A DNA stretch of 64,000 bases from Eunapius fragilis. Lineage: Eukaryota; Porifera; Demospongiae; Spongillida; Spongillidae. How positions within the stretch are numbered: the first letter of the stretch is position 1; the number at the start of each line of letters is the position of its first letter. The translations under genes and the position numbers were made by a program. The notes under the pieces were generated by a model that searched no databases, had not been told where the DNA came from, and saw nothing but the letters and a program-made list of their open reading frames with translations. Where the stretch lies: positions 1,312,772 through 1,376,771 of the forward strand of contig OY811984.1 in the NCBI GenBank assembly GCA_963681505.1. The letters run 5' to 3'. Shown here piece after piece: positions 55,401 through 64,000 of the stretch.

Positions 55401-55862
55401 CCCCCACCAAACAATAGAGATAGGATCCCTGGAGACACAGTTGTTCTATGTCAAAGAAGAACTCAGCAGATTTAAGAAGGCGGCCAGACTGTGGAAGACA
55501 AGATACGAGCAGGAGAAGAGAGCAAGGTAATGTAGCATTGCGTGGTCATGGCTTGTGGGATTTGTAATCGTCACATTGCCTCTCAGATGGGAGCTACATT
55601 TTTTGCCTTCCATTATCCCTCCTCCTTACACATTGCTCATCTCCCTCTTCCGTTTCCCTTTAACTGCCACCTCAGACTTTCAGCAGAGGAACGTATACAA
55701 GACCTTCAGTGGATGATTGATGAGACTTTTGGCCAGTTTGCAATCGATGACAGTGAAGATGACTTTGAAGAGGACTCACCTGATGATGCAACATGCAACG
55801 GAGAGGCTTTGGACTCATCTAGGACAGAGAAAAAGTCTTCCTCGATTGAGTCTCAAGTATAG
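45825..55862 (+). CDS. ARHGAP22/24/25: PH and RhoGAP domain protein of the ARHGAP22/24/25 (FilGAP) family
   Basis: Sixteen exons join in phase to 612 residues: 45825-45917, 46886-46993, 47979-48078, 48627-48739, 50235-50355, 50493-50570, 50692-50823, 51327-51420, 51952-52048, 52446-52570, 53206-53357, 53924-54118, 54585-54650, 54810-54878, 55418-55526 and 55676-55862. The protein should inactivate Rac/Cdc42-type GTPases at membranes. A PH domain begins at about residue 32 (KAGWLQKRGGRIQTWHKRWF) and ends with the helix VWVATIKRVMHE. The RhoGAP domain spans about 145-335: PVFVHKCASFI, EVGIFRLPGQNKRI with the arginine finger at about R187, LLKLYLRELPEPLIPYSMYD, LPKVNFNVLKYM and NKMNCRNLGMVFGHNVL. 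A Ser-rich linker follows, then a coiled coil from about 515 to 580 (LFYVKEELSRFKKAARLWKT), the domain order of ARHGAP22/24/25. A TAG lies five codons upstream of the ATG in frame. The invertebrate gene may be pro-orthologous to all three vertebrate paralogs. Confidence 0.94.
46595..46850. repeat. Degenerate (GTGTATAT/GTGTGCGT) repeat, RhoGAP intron 1
   Basis: TG-rich minisatellite of 20-24 bp units just upstream of the PH-domain exon. Confidence 0.9.
47032..47423. repeat. (CA)n/(CCA)n compound array, RhoGAP intron 2
   Basis: CA runs with CACCAC and CTCAACACCACACA sub-repeats, ending in a pure CA run of about 60 bases. Confidence 0.93.
47640..47936. repeat. Minisatellite, about 34-bp unit, nine copies, RhoGAP intron 2
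   Basis: Unit GGGGGAGATGGGAGGACCAG then TCCTCACCAATAT. One GGAAGTCC variant type occurs twice, so higher-order structure is possible. It ends about 40 bases before exon 3. Confidence 0.95.
48740..50010. repeat. 29-bp minisatellite, over 40 copies, RhoGAP intron 4
   Basis: Unit is CATGGCACCAGACCCATCCC followed by CTCTCCCCC, with GGCACC/GGTACC/GACACC/GATACC variants interspersed and single-C length changes. Long Pro-rich and Gly/Trp-rich open frames on both strands come from this array and are not genes. A diverged GGGTAGGCCTAG repeat follows at 50090-50150. Confidence 0.97.
50650..50691. repeat. (CA)n microsatellite forming the acceptor of RhoGAP exon 7
   Basis: The run ends CACACAG and the AG at 50690-50691 is the 3' splice site. 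A second (CA)n run at 50839-50893 starts 15 bases after that exon's donor. Confidence 0.9.
51060..51260. repeat. GGAGATGAAGTGGGAGGAGCT repeat, RhoGAP intron 7
   Basis: Purine-rich minisatellite of about 20-30 bp units upstream of exon 8. Confidence 0.88.
51425..51710. repeat. Minisatellite of GATGAGGGGATGGTGAGGTG type, RhoGAP intron 8
   Basis: Alternating units with GTGGGTATTGT or GTGTATTGT segments; starts just after the exon 8 donor. Confidence 0.92.
52290..52434. repeat. (CA)n array with CATGCT interruptions before RhoGAP exon 10
   Basis: Ends about 11 bases before the exon 10 acceptor CCTTCAG. Confidence 0.93.
52795..52915. repeat. 24-bp minisatellite, about five copies
   Basis: Unit CAACATGTATGTTATCTAAA then TATT, AT-rich and partly palindromic (ACATGT), in RhoGAP intron 10. 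Confidence 0.92.
53453..53815. repeat. 26-bp minisatellite, about fourteen copies, RhoGAP intron 11
   Basis: Unit CACCTCCCATACATCTAACA then TACATA or TACATG. The A/G variant alternates irregularly along the array. Confidence 0.95.
54893..55305. repeat. 30-bp class minisatellite, about thirteen copies, RhoGAP intron 14
   Basis: Unit CATGGCTTATACACATTACA then GCTGTGGTAG. TTACAG in each unit resembles an acceptor. Open frames on both strands are artefacts of the 30-bp period. Confidence 0.95.
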
Positions 55863-55898
55863 GCTTTGATTTGTGTTTGTTTTATTGTGACGGTGGTT

Positions 55899-55902
<4 letters not shown>

Positions 55903-55938
<36 letters not shown>
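55903..55938. repeat. (GT)n microsatellite in the RhoGAP 3' flank
   Basis: TG run about 40 bases after the stop. The remaining 3' flank to 56381 has no coding signal. Confidence 0.93.
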
Positions 55939-55942
<4 letters not shown>

Positions 55943-56296
55943 CATTTCGTAAGTCAAGCACCCTACCTTTGCTCTATTTCAGTTTTCTTTTTTAACGTAA
56001 TCACAGTGCATATTCAATTACAATTGCTGCCTTACTGAGCATGAAGAGAAATTACAGAAAACAAACCCAACTGGATATTATGAAAACCCATTGCCAGTAC
56101 TCTGTACAGGAGGTGGGTGGGCGTGTGAACATGTAATTTTCATAAGGGGTTCATTATCAAGCTGTTATGTTGATTTAATGGACCTTCACAATCAATTATA
56201 ATCTTGCATAGGCATATGTATGGATCACTCTCATTTGGGTGTGGTGTGAGTGTCTGTGACCCTTTTAGTGTGTTTTCTTAAAAACATAGCAGCCAT

Positions 56297-56302
56297 AATA
56301 AA
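56297..56302 (+). promoter_or_regulatory. Candidate RhoGAP polyadenylation signal
   Basis: AATAAA 435 bases after the RhoGAP stop and 80 bases before the convergent gene's stop. Confidence 0.5.
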
Positions 56303-56381
56303 CAGACAGTACACACAAGGTACAAACTGTTAATTTAACAAATCACAACCTACATCAAAATTGAAATAGTGCCTAGAGATG

Positions 56382-56520
56382 TCAGCTATTCTCCAGTGAC
56401 TTCTTCAACCCTTGTAACTGCTCATCAAGTTGTGCTGTGCAGAAGCTAAGGAAATGGCAACAAAATGGCTACCCATAACACACTCCATAGAGAAGGCACA
56501 GAGGGAAGGAGGGAGGGAGG

Positions 56521-56579
<59 letters not shown>

Positions 56580-56605
56580 GAGAGAGAGAGAGGAGAGAGA
56601 GAGAG

Positions 56606-56683
<78 letters not shown>

Positions 56684-57678
56684 GTTATAAGGAATGAAAA
56701 GAAAGGGCAAAGAATGAATCATAGTGCAGGTATGCTCCTATAGTAACTACATAACACCAGAACTAATGTTCAAATGCCAGATGTTAATACACAATGTGTC
56801 TGTCTCTCCTCCCAATAGCTGAGAGTGCGTGCATACGGGGTTAAGGATACCAGCCAGCTCAAAGTTTTCTGCCTCGCAAGCCTGGGCTATCAAAGCCTCA
56901 ACTTCTCCTATCTTTTCATTCAGTGCCTTCACAGATGTGCTACCCATAGCTGTACGGGCCATAGTTGTATCAACTAAAGGCTCATTAGAACTGCTCTCCT
57001 AAGGGAGGTTGAGGGGGGAGGAGGTAGGTGTGTGACAGGGGAGGAGGAAGGTGTGTGACAGGGGAGGAGATAGGTGTGTGACAGGGGAGGAGATAGGTGT
57101 GTGACAGGGGAGGAGATAGGTGTGTGACAGGGGAGGAGATAGGTGTGTGACAGGGGAGGAGGTAGGTGTGTGACAGGGGAGGAGGTAGGTGTGTGACAGG
57201 GGAGGAGGTAGGTGTGTGACAGGGGAGGAGGTAGGTAGAGGAGGCAATCATCAGATCCCACTACATGTACAGTCATGTACTTATTGATCTCACCCCAGTT
57301 AGGAAGCCTTGTCCATTATCACTGACATCTGTTGTGTCAATTTGTGTGGCCAGTGGTATAGGGTCAGTGTGGTCAGGTGTTGCAACAGGAAGAGATGGCA
57401 CTACTTTAGTAACAGGGAGGAGGAGGAGGAAGAGGAGGAGGAGGAGGAGGAGGAGGAAGAGGAGGAGGGGAGTGGAAAAAAATACATGAAGTAAGGAAAT
57501 GCAGAAGCAAGCAAAAAGGAATGGATGGAGGAGGGTGGGAGGGGGAGGAGGGATAAGAGCGAAGACCAAAGGCTGTGTGCAGTGAGAACTTCGCAAAGTA
57601 ACCTTTTTCATCGACATCAGTACTCTTGAAGCTAGACACACTTAGATCATGTTTAGCACATAGGTCCTGAGCAAGGAG

Positions 57679-57745
<67 letters not shown>

Positions 57746-58784
57746 TATTGTGTATGTGTGCAGATAACACAAAACAGGTTGTAAAAGAAATAAAATTGAA
57801 ACTAAAGTGTGTGAAAAGGGAACAAAAGTGTATGATAAGAAATAGAAATGTTTATGTGCATGTGTGTTCATGCACGTGGTGAGTGCACATGTGTGTGTGT
57901 GTGTTCATGCACGTGTGTGTGTGTGCGTATGTGTGTGTGCGTATGTGTGTGTGTGTATGTGTGCGTGTGTGTGTGTGTGTGTGTGCACATGTGTGTCTGT
58001 GCAAAGAAGCTTAGGAAGAAGGCAGAAGAAGAGAATTGGATTAGGGAAATGTGTGTAGGCACCTCATGTAGAAGAGACCAGTACTGTAGCACACACTGTA
58101 GTGGAGGTGAAGAAGTGGACCTGTGGGAGGGGCCATAAAGGATGAAGACACACTTCACAAAGACAGGCTCCAGAGGTCAGACTAAGAGTCACATGACCTC
58201 ATACACACTCATTTGAAAAATAATCCCTTTTTAAATTAGTGAAGTCCACAGCAAAAGCAGCATACTGACCACAGTGTTTTCAATACCCCCTTCACATTTT
58301 ACCTCCACCACTGCCTCCCCCCCCCCCCCCTCTCCCCCAGCTTTGCCCACAGTACTCCCTACCACACAAGAGCTGAACATAATAAGGCCACTTAGGTCTT
58401 ACTTGGCCACTCTGTCCTTGAGGGAGTCTGACACCCTCACAAGGTCCTTGATATGCCTCACATCTGAACAAAAACCAAAGGAGCACATGAGACGCAATGC
58501 ACCACAACACATCTACCCTAACACACACACATACACTTACACACACACCCGCAAATACACACACACATGATTGCATACATGCTGCACACACCTTCCTCTC
58601 TCTGCAGGATGTCTAGCTCTGCCTTGATGGAGGTTATTCCTTGTTCACTTGACTCCTTTTCCTTCTTCTTTGCAAGCAGCTGTTCTTCCTTCTCCAACAG
58701 ACTGCTCTTGTATTCTTCAATGTCTGTTCCAAGCTGTTTGATTTCAGCAGAGATCCTTGCTGCCTCCTTGAACTGTCGTGCTAT

Positions 58785-58839
<55 letters not shown>

Positions 58840-59665
58840 ATGTGTTGTGCATGTGTGCAAGCAGTTGTTCAGATAAAAATAGGCCAAACTTTTATTTCAT
58901 TCCCTCATCCAAACATCATCAAATATATCCCTCTCCCTACCAGAAGGGAATTTGACTCACCACTGACTGCAGCCTTCTTGGCCTCCTCAAGAGCAGGAAG
59001 CTGCCTCTCCGTGTCGGCCACTTTGTTCTTGAGAGAGCTGATCCCAGACTGTAGCTGAAAGACTTTGGCAGCTGCGTCCTTCATAGCCCTTTCCTTGGTA
59101 AGATACCTGTCCTGAAGGCTACAAAAAACAGAATTGTTGATGACAATGGTCACATAAGGTTTCTCCCCCCCCCCCCCCCCTCAAAAAAAAGATTTGTAGA
59201 AACGATTGTGGTCAAATGACTGACCTTTGCAGCTGTGAGGATGGCTTCAACATGGCGCCCGTATCACCCCTGACCAAAGTTCCGCTTTCCTCTAAAAACT
59301 TCTGCAACCCTGTTGCTCTGGTACCGCCGTCAGCCTTGACGGACTCAATGGTCTGAATCGATGCTAAAACACTGAACAAAGCGAGGGGCAGGGTCACACA
59401 CGCATATAACGCTTGAATACACTTCACAGACATACCTTCATGCTACATTACACCATACATATGGCATTACTGTCACAATATAAACCACACATAACTAACG
59501 CGCCTTCACCGTTTATCCATGCACTAAGATTGTTACATCACTTACTCCCTCTTTTCAGCTTCTTTCTTCTCTGTGCTAGCTTCATAGGCTGTCTTCATCT
59601 GACTCAGTACAGTCTGGATCACATGATTTCAACATCACAGATGCTAATGACCATTGCACACACAT

Positions 59666-59707
<42 letters not shown>

Positions 59708-60145
59708 CTTCTTTCTTCAGTTCAGCTTCCCTCTTCTCCAACTCTGCTTTCTGTTCAGCAAGGTGCGCCTGCTCCCCAGAGAGCTCTCTACGGACCACTT
59801 CAATCTTTTCTTGTTCAGCTTGTATGGCATCTGCTACGCTTCTCTCACTGTCCCTTAGCTCCCTCAGTCTGGCCTCCATTGCAGCTATCTCACCCTGGGA
59901 ACCATAAGGAAGGCATTACAAGACTCCCATTATTTTTAAGCTTGAGCATGCATTAAAATAAAAACCTACAGAGGTGGTAGCGTTCTAATTAACAATTCAC
60001 TCACCAATATCTCATCTCTTTGTGCCTGCAGTTTCTTCTTCGTTGATATGAATTGTGAACATTGGTTGTCTAAATCGTTCTGCATGGTGCAAAAGTGTTC
60101 ATACATGGATTTAGCATCAAACGACACATATATGACAGACAATGT

Positions 60146-60202
<57 letters not shown>

Positions 60203-60550
60203 AAACCTTGAGTAATGTCTCGCTCTTTTCCAAGTGTTCTCTGTCCAGAGCTACATGTCTTTAAAATAAGGCATAAGAAGGTACCACATTAGGACATCAG
60301 CTAGTTTCAATTTGGCTGCCATTACCCTCTTTCCCTTTCAACCTTGTCCTCCAATGTCTTCAGCTTCGTCTTCTCTCTGCATCAAGAGGTGCACGTGTTA
60401 GCCCTGACACACACACTCTTATTTCGTTACACACTACAACATTCACAACTTGTACAAGTGCAATCATCAGCCATGAATGCTTTGTACAAGGTGTGAATTA
60501 TTCAACTGTGGCAGGACAATTGCACCACATTGTAAACCAATCTTTAGTGC

Positions 60551-60581
<31 letters not shown>

Positions 60582-60920
60582 TTGTGAGCATGGATGCCAA
60601 TGTCACCTTGAAAACTGGTGAGAAAACTCCCTTTCCAGAACAGCCAGTACTTTGGACTGCTCCTCCTGGAAGGAAGTCCAAAGGTATAACAACTGAATAG
60701 GGCTGGGGAGGAGGTGTAGGAAATGGAGAGGGGGGGACCTACCTTTATCACCATCAGGTTGGCCTCTAGCGTCTTTTGAAGTGAGACTTCAGTGACAATA
60801 AGCTTGGACCAGGATTCAATCCATTCTTTGATCTAATAATTTTAGCCTTTGTGAAAGGTTAATTGCACCCTCCCCCCCCCCCCCCCACACGTATTATGCA
60901 TAAGGGAGGAGGAATCATCT

Positions 60921-60958
<38 letters not shown>

Positions 60959-63093
60959 GCAGTTTGAACAGCAGAAGCAGTGACCCACTCCTGGCTATGA
61001 GCTGCAGATTCTAGTTCTCTGCTAAGCTCATCAGCTGTGATGAAGAGACATGAGGTGACAGATGTGATAAAAATCCTCCTCTTCCCTCCCATCAGCCACA
61101 AGTAAGTGCAATCTCCTCCTCCTTTCCAGCTCCCTCCCCTCCCCAACTCCTTTTCCTCCCTAGCTCCCTCACCTCCCCAGCTCCCTCCCCTCCCTAGCTC
61201 CCTCCCCTCCCTAGCTCCCTCCCCTCCCTAACTCCCTCCCCTCCCTAGCTCCCTCCCCAGCTCCTTTCCCTCCCCAGCTCCTTTCCCTCCCCAGCTCCCT
61301 CACCTCCCCAGCTCCCTCCCCTCCCCAGCTCCTCCCCTCCCCAGCTCCTTCCCCTCCCCAGCTCTCCACCCCCAAATCCCTCCCCTCCCCAGCTCCTTTC
61401 CCTCGCTCCCTCCCCTTCCCCAGCTCCCTCCCCTTCCCCAGCTCCCTCCCCTCCCCAGCTCCCTCCCCTTCCCCAGCTCCCTCCCCTTCCCCAGCTCCCT
61501 CCCCTTCCCCAACTCCCTCCCCTTCCCCAACTCCCTCCCCTTCCCCAGCTCCCTCCCCTTCCCCAGCTCCCTCCCCTCCCCAGATCCTTCCCCTCCCCAG
61601 CTCCTTCCCCTCCCCAGATCCTTCCCCTCCCCAGCTCCTTCCCCTCCCCAGCTCCTTCCTCTCCCCAGCTCCCTCCCCTTCCCCAGCTCCCTCCCCTTCC
61701 CCAGCTCCCTCCCCTTCCCCAGCTCCCTCCCCTTCCCCAGCTCCCTCCCCTCCCCAGATCCTTCCCCTCCCCAGCTCCTTCCCCTCCCCAGATCCTTCCC
61801 CTCCCCAGCTCCTTCCCCTCCCCAGCTCCTTCCCCTCCCCAGCTCCCTCCCCTTCCCCAGCTCCCTCCCCTTCCCCAGCTCCCTCCCCTTCCCCAGCTCC
61901 CTCCCCTTCCCCAGCTCCCTCCCCTCCCCAGCTCCCTCCCCTTCCCCAGCTCCCTCCCCTTCCCCAGCTCCCTCCCCTTCCCCAGCTCCCTCCCCTTCCC
62001 CAGCTCCCTCCCCTTCCCCAGCTCCCTCCCCTTCCCCAGCTCCCTCCCCTTCCCCAACTCCCTCCCCTTCCCCAACTCCCTCCCCTTCCCCAGCTCCCTC
62101 CCCTTCCCCAGCTCCCTCCCCTCCCCAGATCCTTCCCCTCCCCAGCTCCTTCCCCTCCCCAGATCCTTCCCCTCCCCAGATCCTTCCCCTCCCCAGCTCC
62201 TTCCCCTCCCCAGCTCCCTCCCCTCCCCAGCTCCTTCCCCTCCCCAGCTCCTTCCCCTCCCCAGATCCTTCCCCTCCCCAGCTCCTTCCCCTCCCCAGCT
62301 CCCTCCCCTCCCCAGCTCCCTCCCCTCCCCAGCTCCTTCCCCTCCCCAGCTCCCTCCCCTCCCCAGATCCTTCCCCTCCCCAGCTCCTTCCCCTCCCCAG
62401 ATCCTTCCCCTCCCCAGATCCTTCCCCTCCCCAGCTCCTTCCCCTCCCCAGCTCCTTCCCCTCCCCAGATCCTTCCCCTCCCCAGCTCCTTCCCCTCCCC
62501 ATCTCCCTCCCCTCCCTAACTCCCTCACCCCATCCCAGCACTTACAGTAGCCCACGTACAGTAGTAACCCCACAACACACACACACATAAATACACAAAT
62601 GCACATACACAACACACAACACATACACACACCATATGACCACACACCACACCCACCAATGGACACATGCCCACACACCACACACAACACCAACACCCAT
62701 ACCCCACCCACCAATGCACACATCTCACCCACCAAGTTCATAGTTCTCATCAACAAGGGCTTGTGCTTCCTTTGCCTTCAACTCTTCCAGGTGAAGACGC
62801 GTCTGTACAATGGCGGGACACACCAGCAATTGGTTTTAACCCCGCAACACCACAAGTGGCTTGCCCTCACCTGTATCTGCTTCTTGACAGCGGCTAGGTG
62901 GCTATCCAGTACGTCTGTATACTTCTGCTGCACATGTTTCTGGTCAGACCTGGTACGACCACACAACAAGTAAACCAAATAGCAGGAAAAAAATTCTTTT
63001 TTTTTTAAATTAAAAAAATACACTCACTCATATATTTGCACACATGGAAAATATAATTCTTCATCTACAAACAAAAATAAGTGTTCATGCCTC

Positions 63094-63157
<64 letters not shown>

Positions 63158-64000
63158 CATATGAACGCATAGCCCTCCCCCAAAAAATTAACCTGATTTT
63201 GGCCAATTCACTTTCTGAGCTCCGCATTGTTGCAGAAAGCCTCTCAGCCCCACTGATGGCTCCCTTGTTACCCCCTGCAGTCCTAACACCCCCCTTGGTG
63301 TCCCTGGAAACCGTCTCTGACGAATTAAGCGAGTGCAGAGGTTCACTTCGGGGTACCAATGGGTGGTCCGGCTCCCCACCCACTTTACGTTCCTCGCTGG
63401 TCGTCGGTGGTACCCTGGGTGTGGCCACTTTATCTAGTTGGAAGGCAGCCCTTAGTTCAGAGGGAATCGAGTCCTTCTTCGACTTAATTGGCTCCCCCAC
63501 CTTGTGGTCTGGTTCACCACCTTTGCTATCTGTGTCTTCAGTTGACACCCTTAAAACGGAAGGCACTGCCTGCGATGTCTCCTTGGCAACCTGCAATGTC
63601 TCCTTGGCAACCTGCAATGCCTCCCTGGCGGCAGGTTCGATATCCACGAGCTGCTGCTGTGACCCAGCAGTCTCCACGGTTACCTCGTCCAGTGCATCAC
63701 CGGACGCCTTCCCCTCTGCCGTCGACGACTCACTCCCCAGAGAGTGGGTGTCGGCGTCCCTGGTGGACCCCCCTTCCAGACTTGCGGTGTCGTCGTCCTC
63801 CCGCCCTTGGCCCGGCCTCACCGCCTTCCTCTTCTTCTTCTTACCCGCGGGAGGCAGCTGCCTGCTGGCCTGAGGGGGTGGGGCCTTTGCGGCCGCCCTA
63901 GCTGCTGGCGTGAGGGACTGCTGTTGCCCTGGCAATGGTGATGGTGATGGTAACACCTTGCCAGAAATTTCCACGGCGACGGCAGGAGCTGAGGTCGAAG
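56382..64000 (-). CDS. Unrecognised coiled-coil protein with three UVR-like motifs, 5' end outside the window
   Basis: Nineteen complete exons join in phase behind a partial exon at 63193 to beyond 64000: 62871-62949, 62733-62802, 60958-61034, 60743-60832, 60607-60665, 60326-60376, 60207-60258, 60005-60079, 59706-59894, 59546-59613, 59225-59371, 58961-59118, 58592-58780, 58403-58463, 58063-58120, 57603-57678, 57294-57403, 56851-56998 and 56382-56434. At least 870 residues are visible. The N-terminal part is Pro/Ala- and Ser-rich with a basic patch KKKKRKA. The middle is long coiled coil ([36 protein letters not shown]). UVR-like helical hairpins occur three times: [36 protein letters not shown], and [20 protein letters not shown] at the C-terminus. 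UVR motifs are best known from bacterial UvrB and ClpC; in eukaryotic coiled-coil proteins they probably mediate protein contacts. I do not recognise the family. The exon chain itself is strongly supported by phase. Confidence 0.86.
56435..56850 (-). other. Candidate U12-type (minor spliceosome) intron
   Basis: On the minus strand the intron opens GTATCCTTAA (56841-56850), one base from the U12 donor consensus. It ends TTTCCTTAGCTTCTGCACAG, whose TTCCTTAGC is one base from the branch-site consensus TTCCTTRAY. The likely branch A at 56447 is 12 bases from the acceptor, the tight spacing of U12 introns. Splicing joins FELA to AQLDEQL in frame and completes the third UVR-like motif. Retention would instead add about 30 unrelated residues. 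The intron also contains the (GA)n array. Confidence 0.8.
56505..56685. repeat. (GA)n microsatellite inside the U12-type intron
   Basis: GGGA units, then pure GA with GAGG interruptions. On the sense strand it is a CT tract. Confidence 0.96.
57002..57240. repeat. 24-bp minisatellite, ten copies
   Basis: Unit AGGTGTGTGACAGGGGAGGA then GGTA/GATA, between two exons of the coiled-coil gene. Confidence 0.94.
57681..57740. repeat. (TG)n microsatellite forming an acceptor in the coiled-coil gene
   Basis: On the sense strand this is (CA)n ending CACAG; the AG is the 3' splice site of the exon 57603-57678. Confidence 0.88.
58786..58838. repeat. (TG)n microsatellite beside an acceptor of the coiled-coil gene
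   Basis: On the sense strand (CA)n then CCATAG, the acceptor of exon 58592-58780. Confidence 0.92.
59658..59705. repeat. (CA)n microsatellite forming a donor of the coiled-coil gene
   Basis: On the sense strand the exon 59706-59894 ends AAAGAAGAG and the (GT)n run starts at the next base. Confidence 0.93.
60148..60201. repeat. (CA)n microsatellite next to a donor of the coiled-coil gene
   Basis: On the sense strand it begins about five bases inside the intron after exon 60207-60258. Confidence 0.93.
61130..62522. repeat. Pyrimidine minisatellite, 17-18 bp unit, about 80 copies
   Basis: Units are CAGCTCCCTCCCCTTCC and CAGCTCCTTCCCCTCCC with CAGATCC variants, in blocks of like units. The tract is almost wholly C/T on the plus strand. 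Long Gly/Glu open frames on the minus strand are artefacts. It lies in one intron of the coiled-coil gene, between exons 60958-61034 and 62733-62802. Confidence 0.97.
62575..62700. repeat. CA-rich degenerate repeat
   Basis: CACACA, ACACCACACCCACC and related short units between the pyrimidine minisatellite and the next exon. Confidence 0.85.
63097..63152. repeat. (CA)n microsatellite, intron of the coiled-coil gene
   Basis: Pure CA run about 40 bases from the donor at 63192. Confidence 0.95.

Noticed and set aside
61245..62756. A 503-codon Gly/Glu/Leu/Arg frame on the minus strand
   Set aside because: Translation of the pyrimidine minisatellite inside an intron whose flanking exons join in phase without it.
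63024..63062. Extra small exon of the coiled-coil gene ([13 protein letters not shown])
   Set aside because: It cannot be joined in phase to the preceding exon. The next exon at 62871-62949 joins perfectly without it, and the proposed donor lacks GT in the right place.

Overview
The window is nuclear DNA from an animal with a compact genome. Every gene I could reconstruct is spliced, with GT-AG introns mostly of 50 to 1,500 bases. The gene set (SS18 family, NELF-C/D, HYDIN, a PH-RhoGAP of the ARHGAP22/24/25 type) is metazoan, and HYDIN implies motile cilia. Short introns, tight gene spacing, no visible LINEs and very many (CA)n and minisatellite arrays would fit a sponge or another early-branching lineage. 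That placement is an inference of low confidence.

Layout from left to right. The last exon of LSM14 (+, 1387-1753) enters from the left edge, next to a degenerate PIF/Harbinger element (522-1151). SS18 (-, 2243-3348) and TAF4 (-, 4019-9537) follow in tandem. NELFCD (+, 9727-16100) starts 189 bases from TAF4, head to head. HYDIN (-, 16395-42164) is a complete giant axonemal gene that meets NELFCD tail to tail. PRELID3 (+, 42271-43185) starts 106 bases from HYDIN. SNRNP25 (-, 43462-45109) is convergent with PRELID3 and divergent from the RhoGAP gene (+, 45825-55862). An unrecognised coiled-coil gene with three UVR-like motifs (-, 56382 to beyond 64000) closes the window.

I joined exons by reading splice sites and checking phase by hand. 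SS18, TAF4, NELFCD, PRELID3, SNRNP25 and the RhoGAP gene all give complete, phase-consistent reading frames. The last 19 exons of the coiled-coil gene are also phase-consistent. HYDIN was recognised from many exons along its whole length, but its exons were not summed.

The genes do not form one pathway, but several are related. TAF4 (TFIID) and NELFCD (promoter-proximal pausing) act at successive steps of RNA polymerase II transcription and share a promoter region. SS18 is a BAF-type chromatin-remodelling subunit. SNRNP25 belongs to the minor spliceosome, and the window also holds a strong candidate U12-type intron (56435-56850).

The most notable signals are: LSM14, SS18, TAF4, NELFCD and PRELID3 clustered here, all of whose human counterparts lie on 20q13.3; the U12-type intron; an RFX X-box-like motif between HYDIN and PRELID3; microsatellites that themselves form splice sites; and several short transposon relics in introns.
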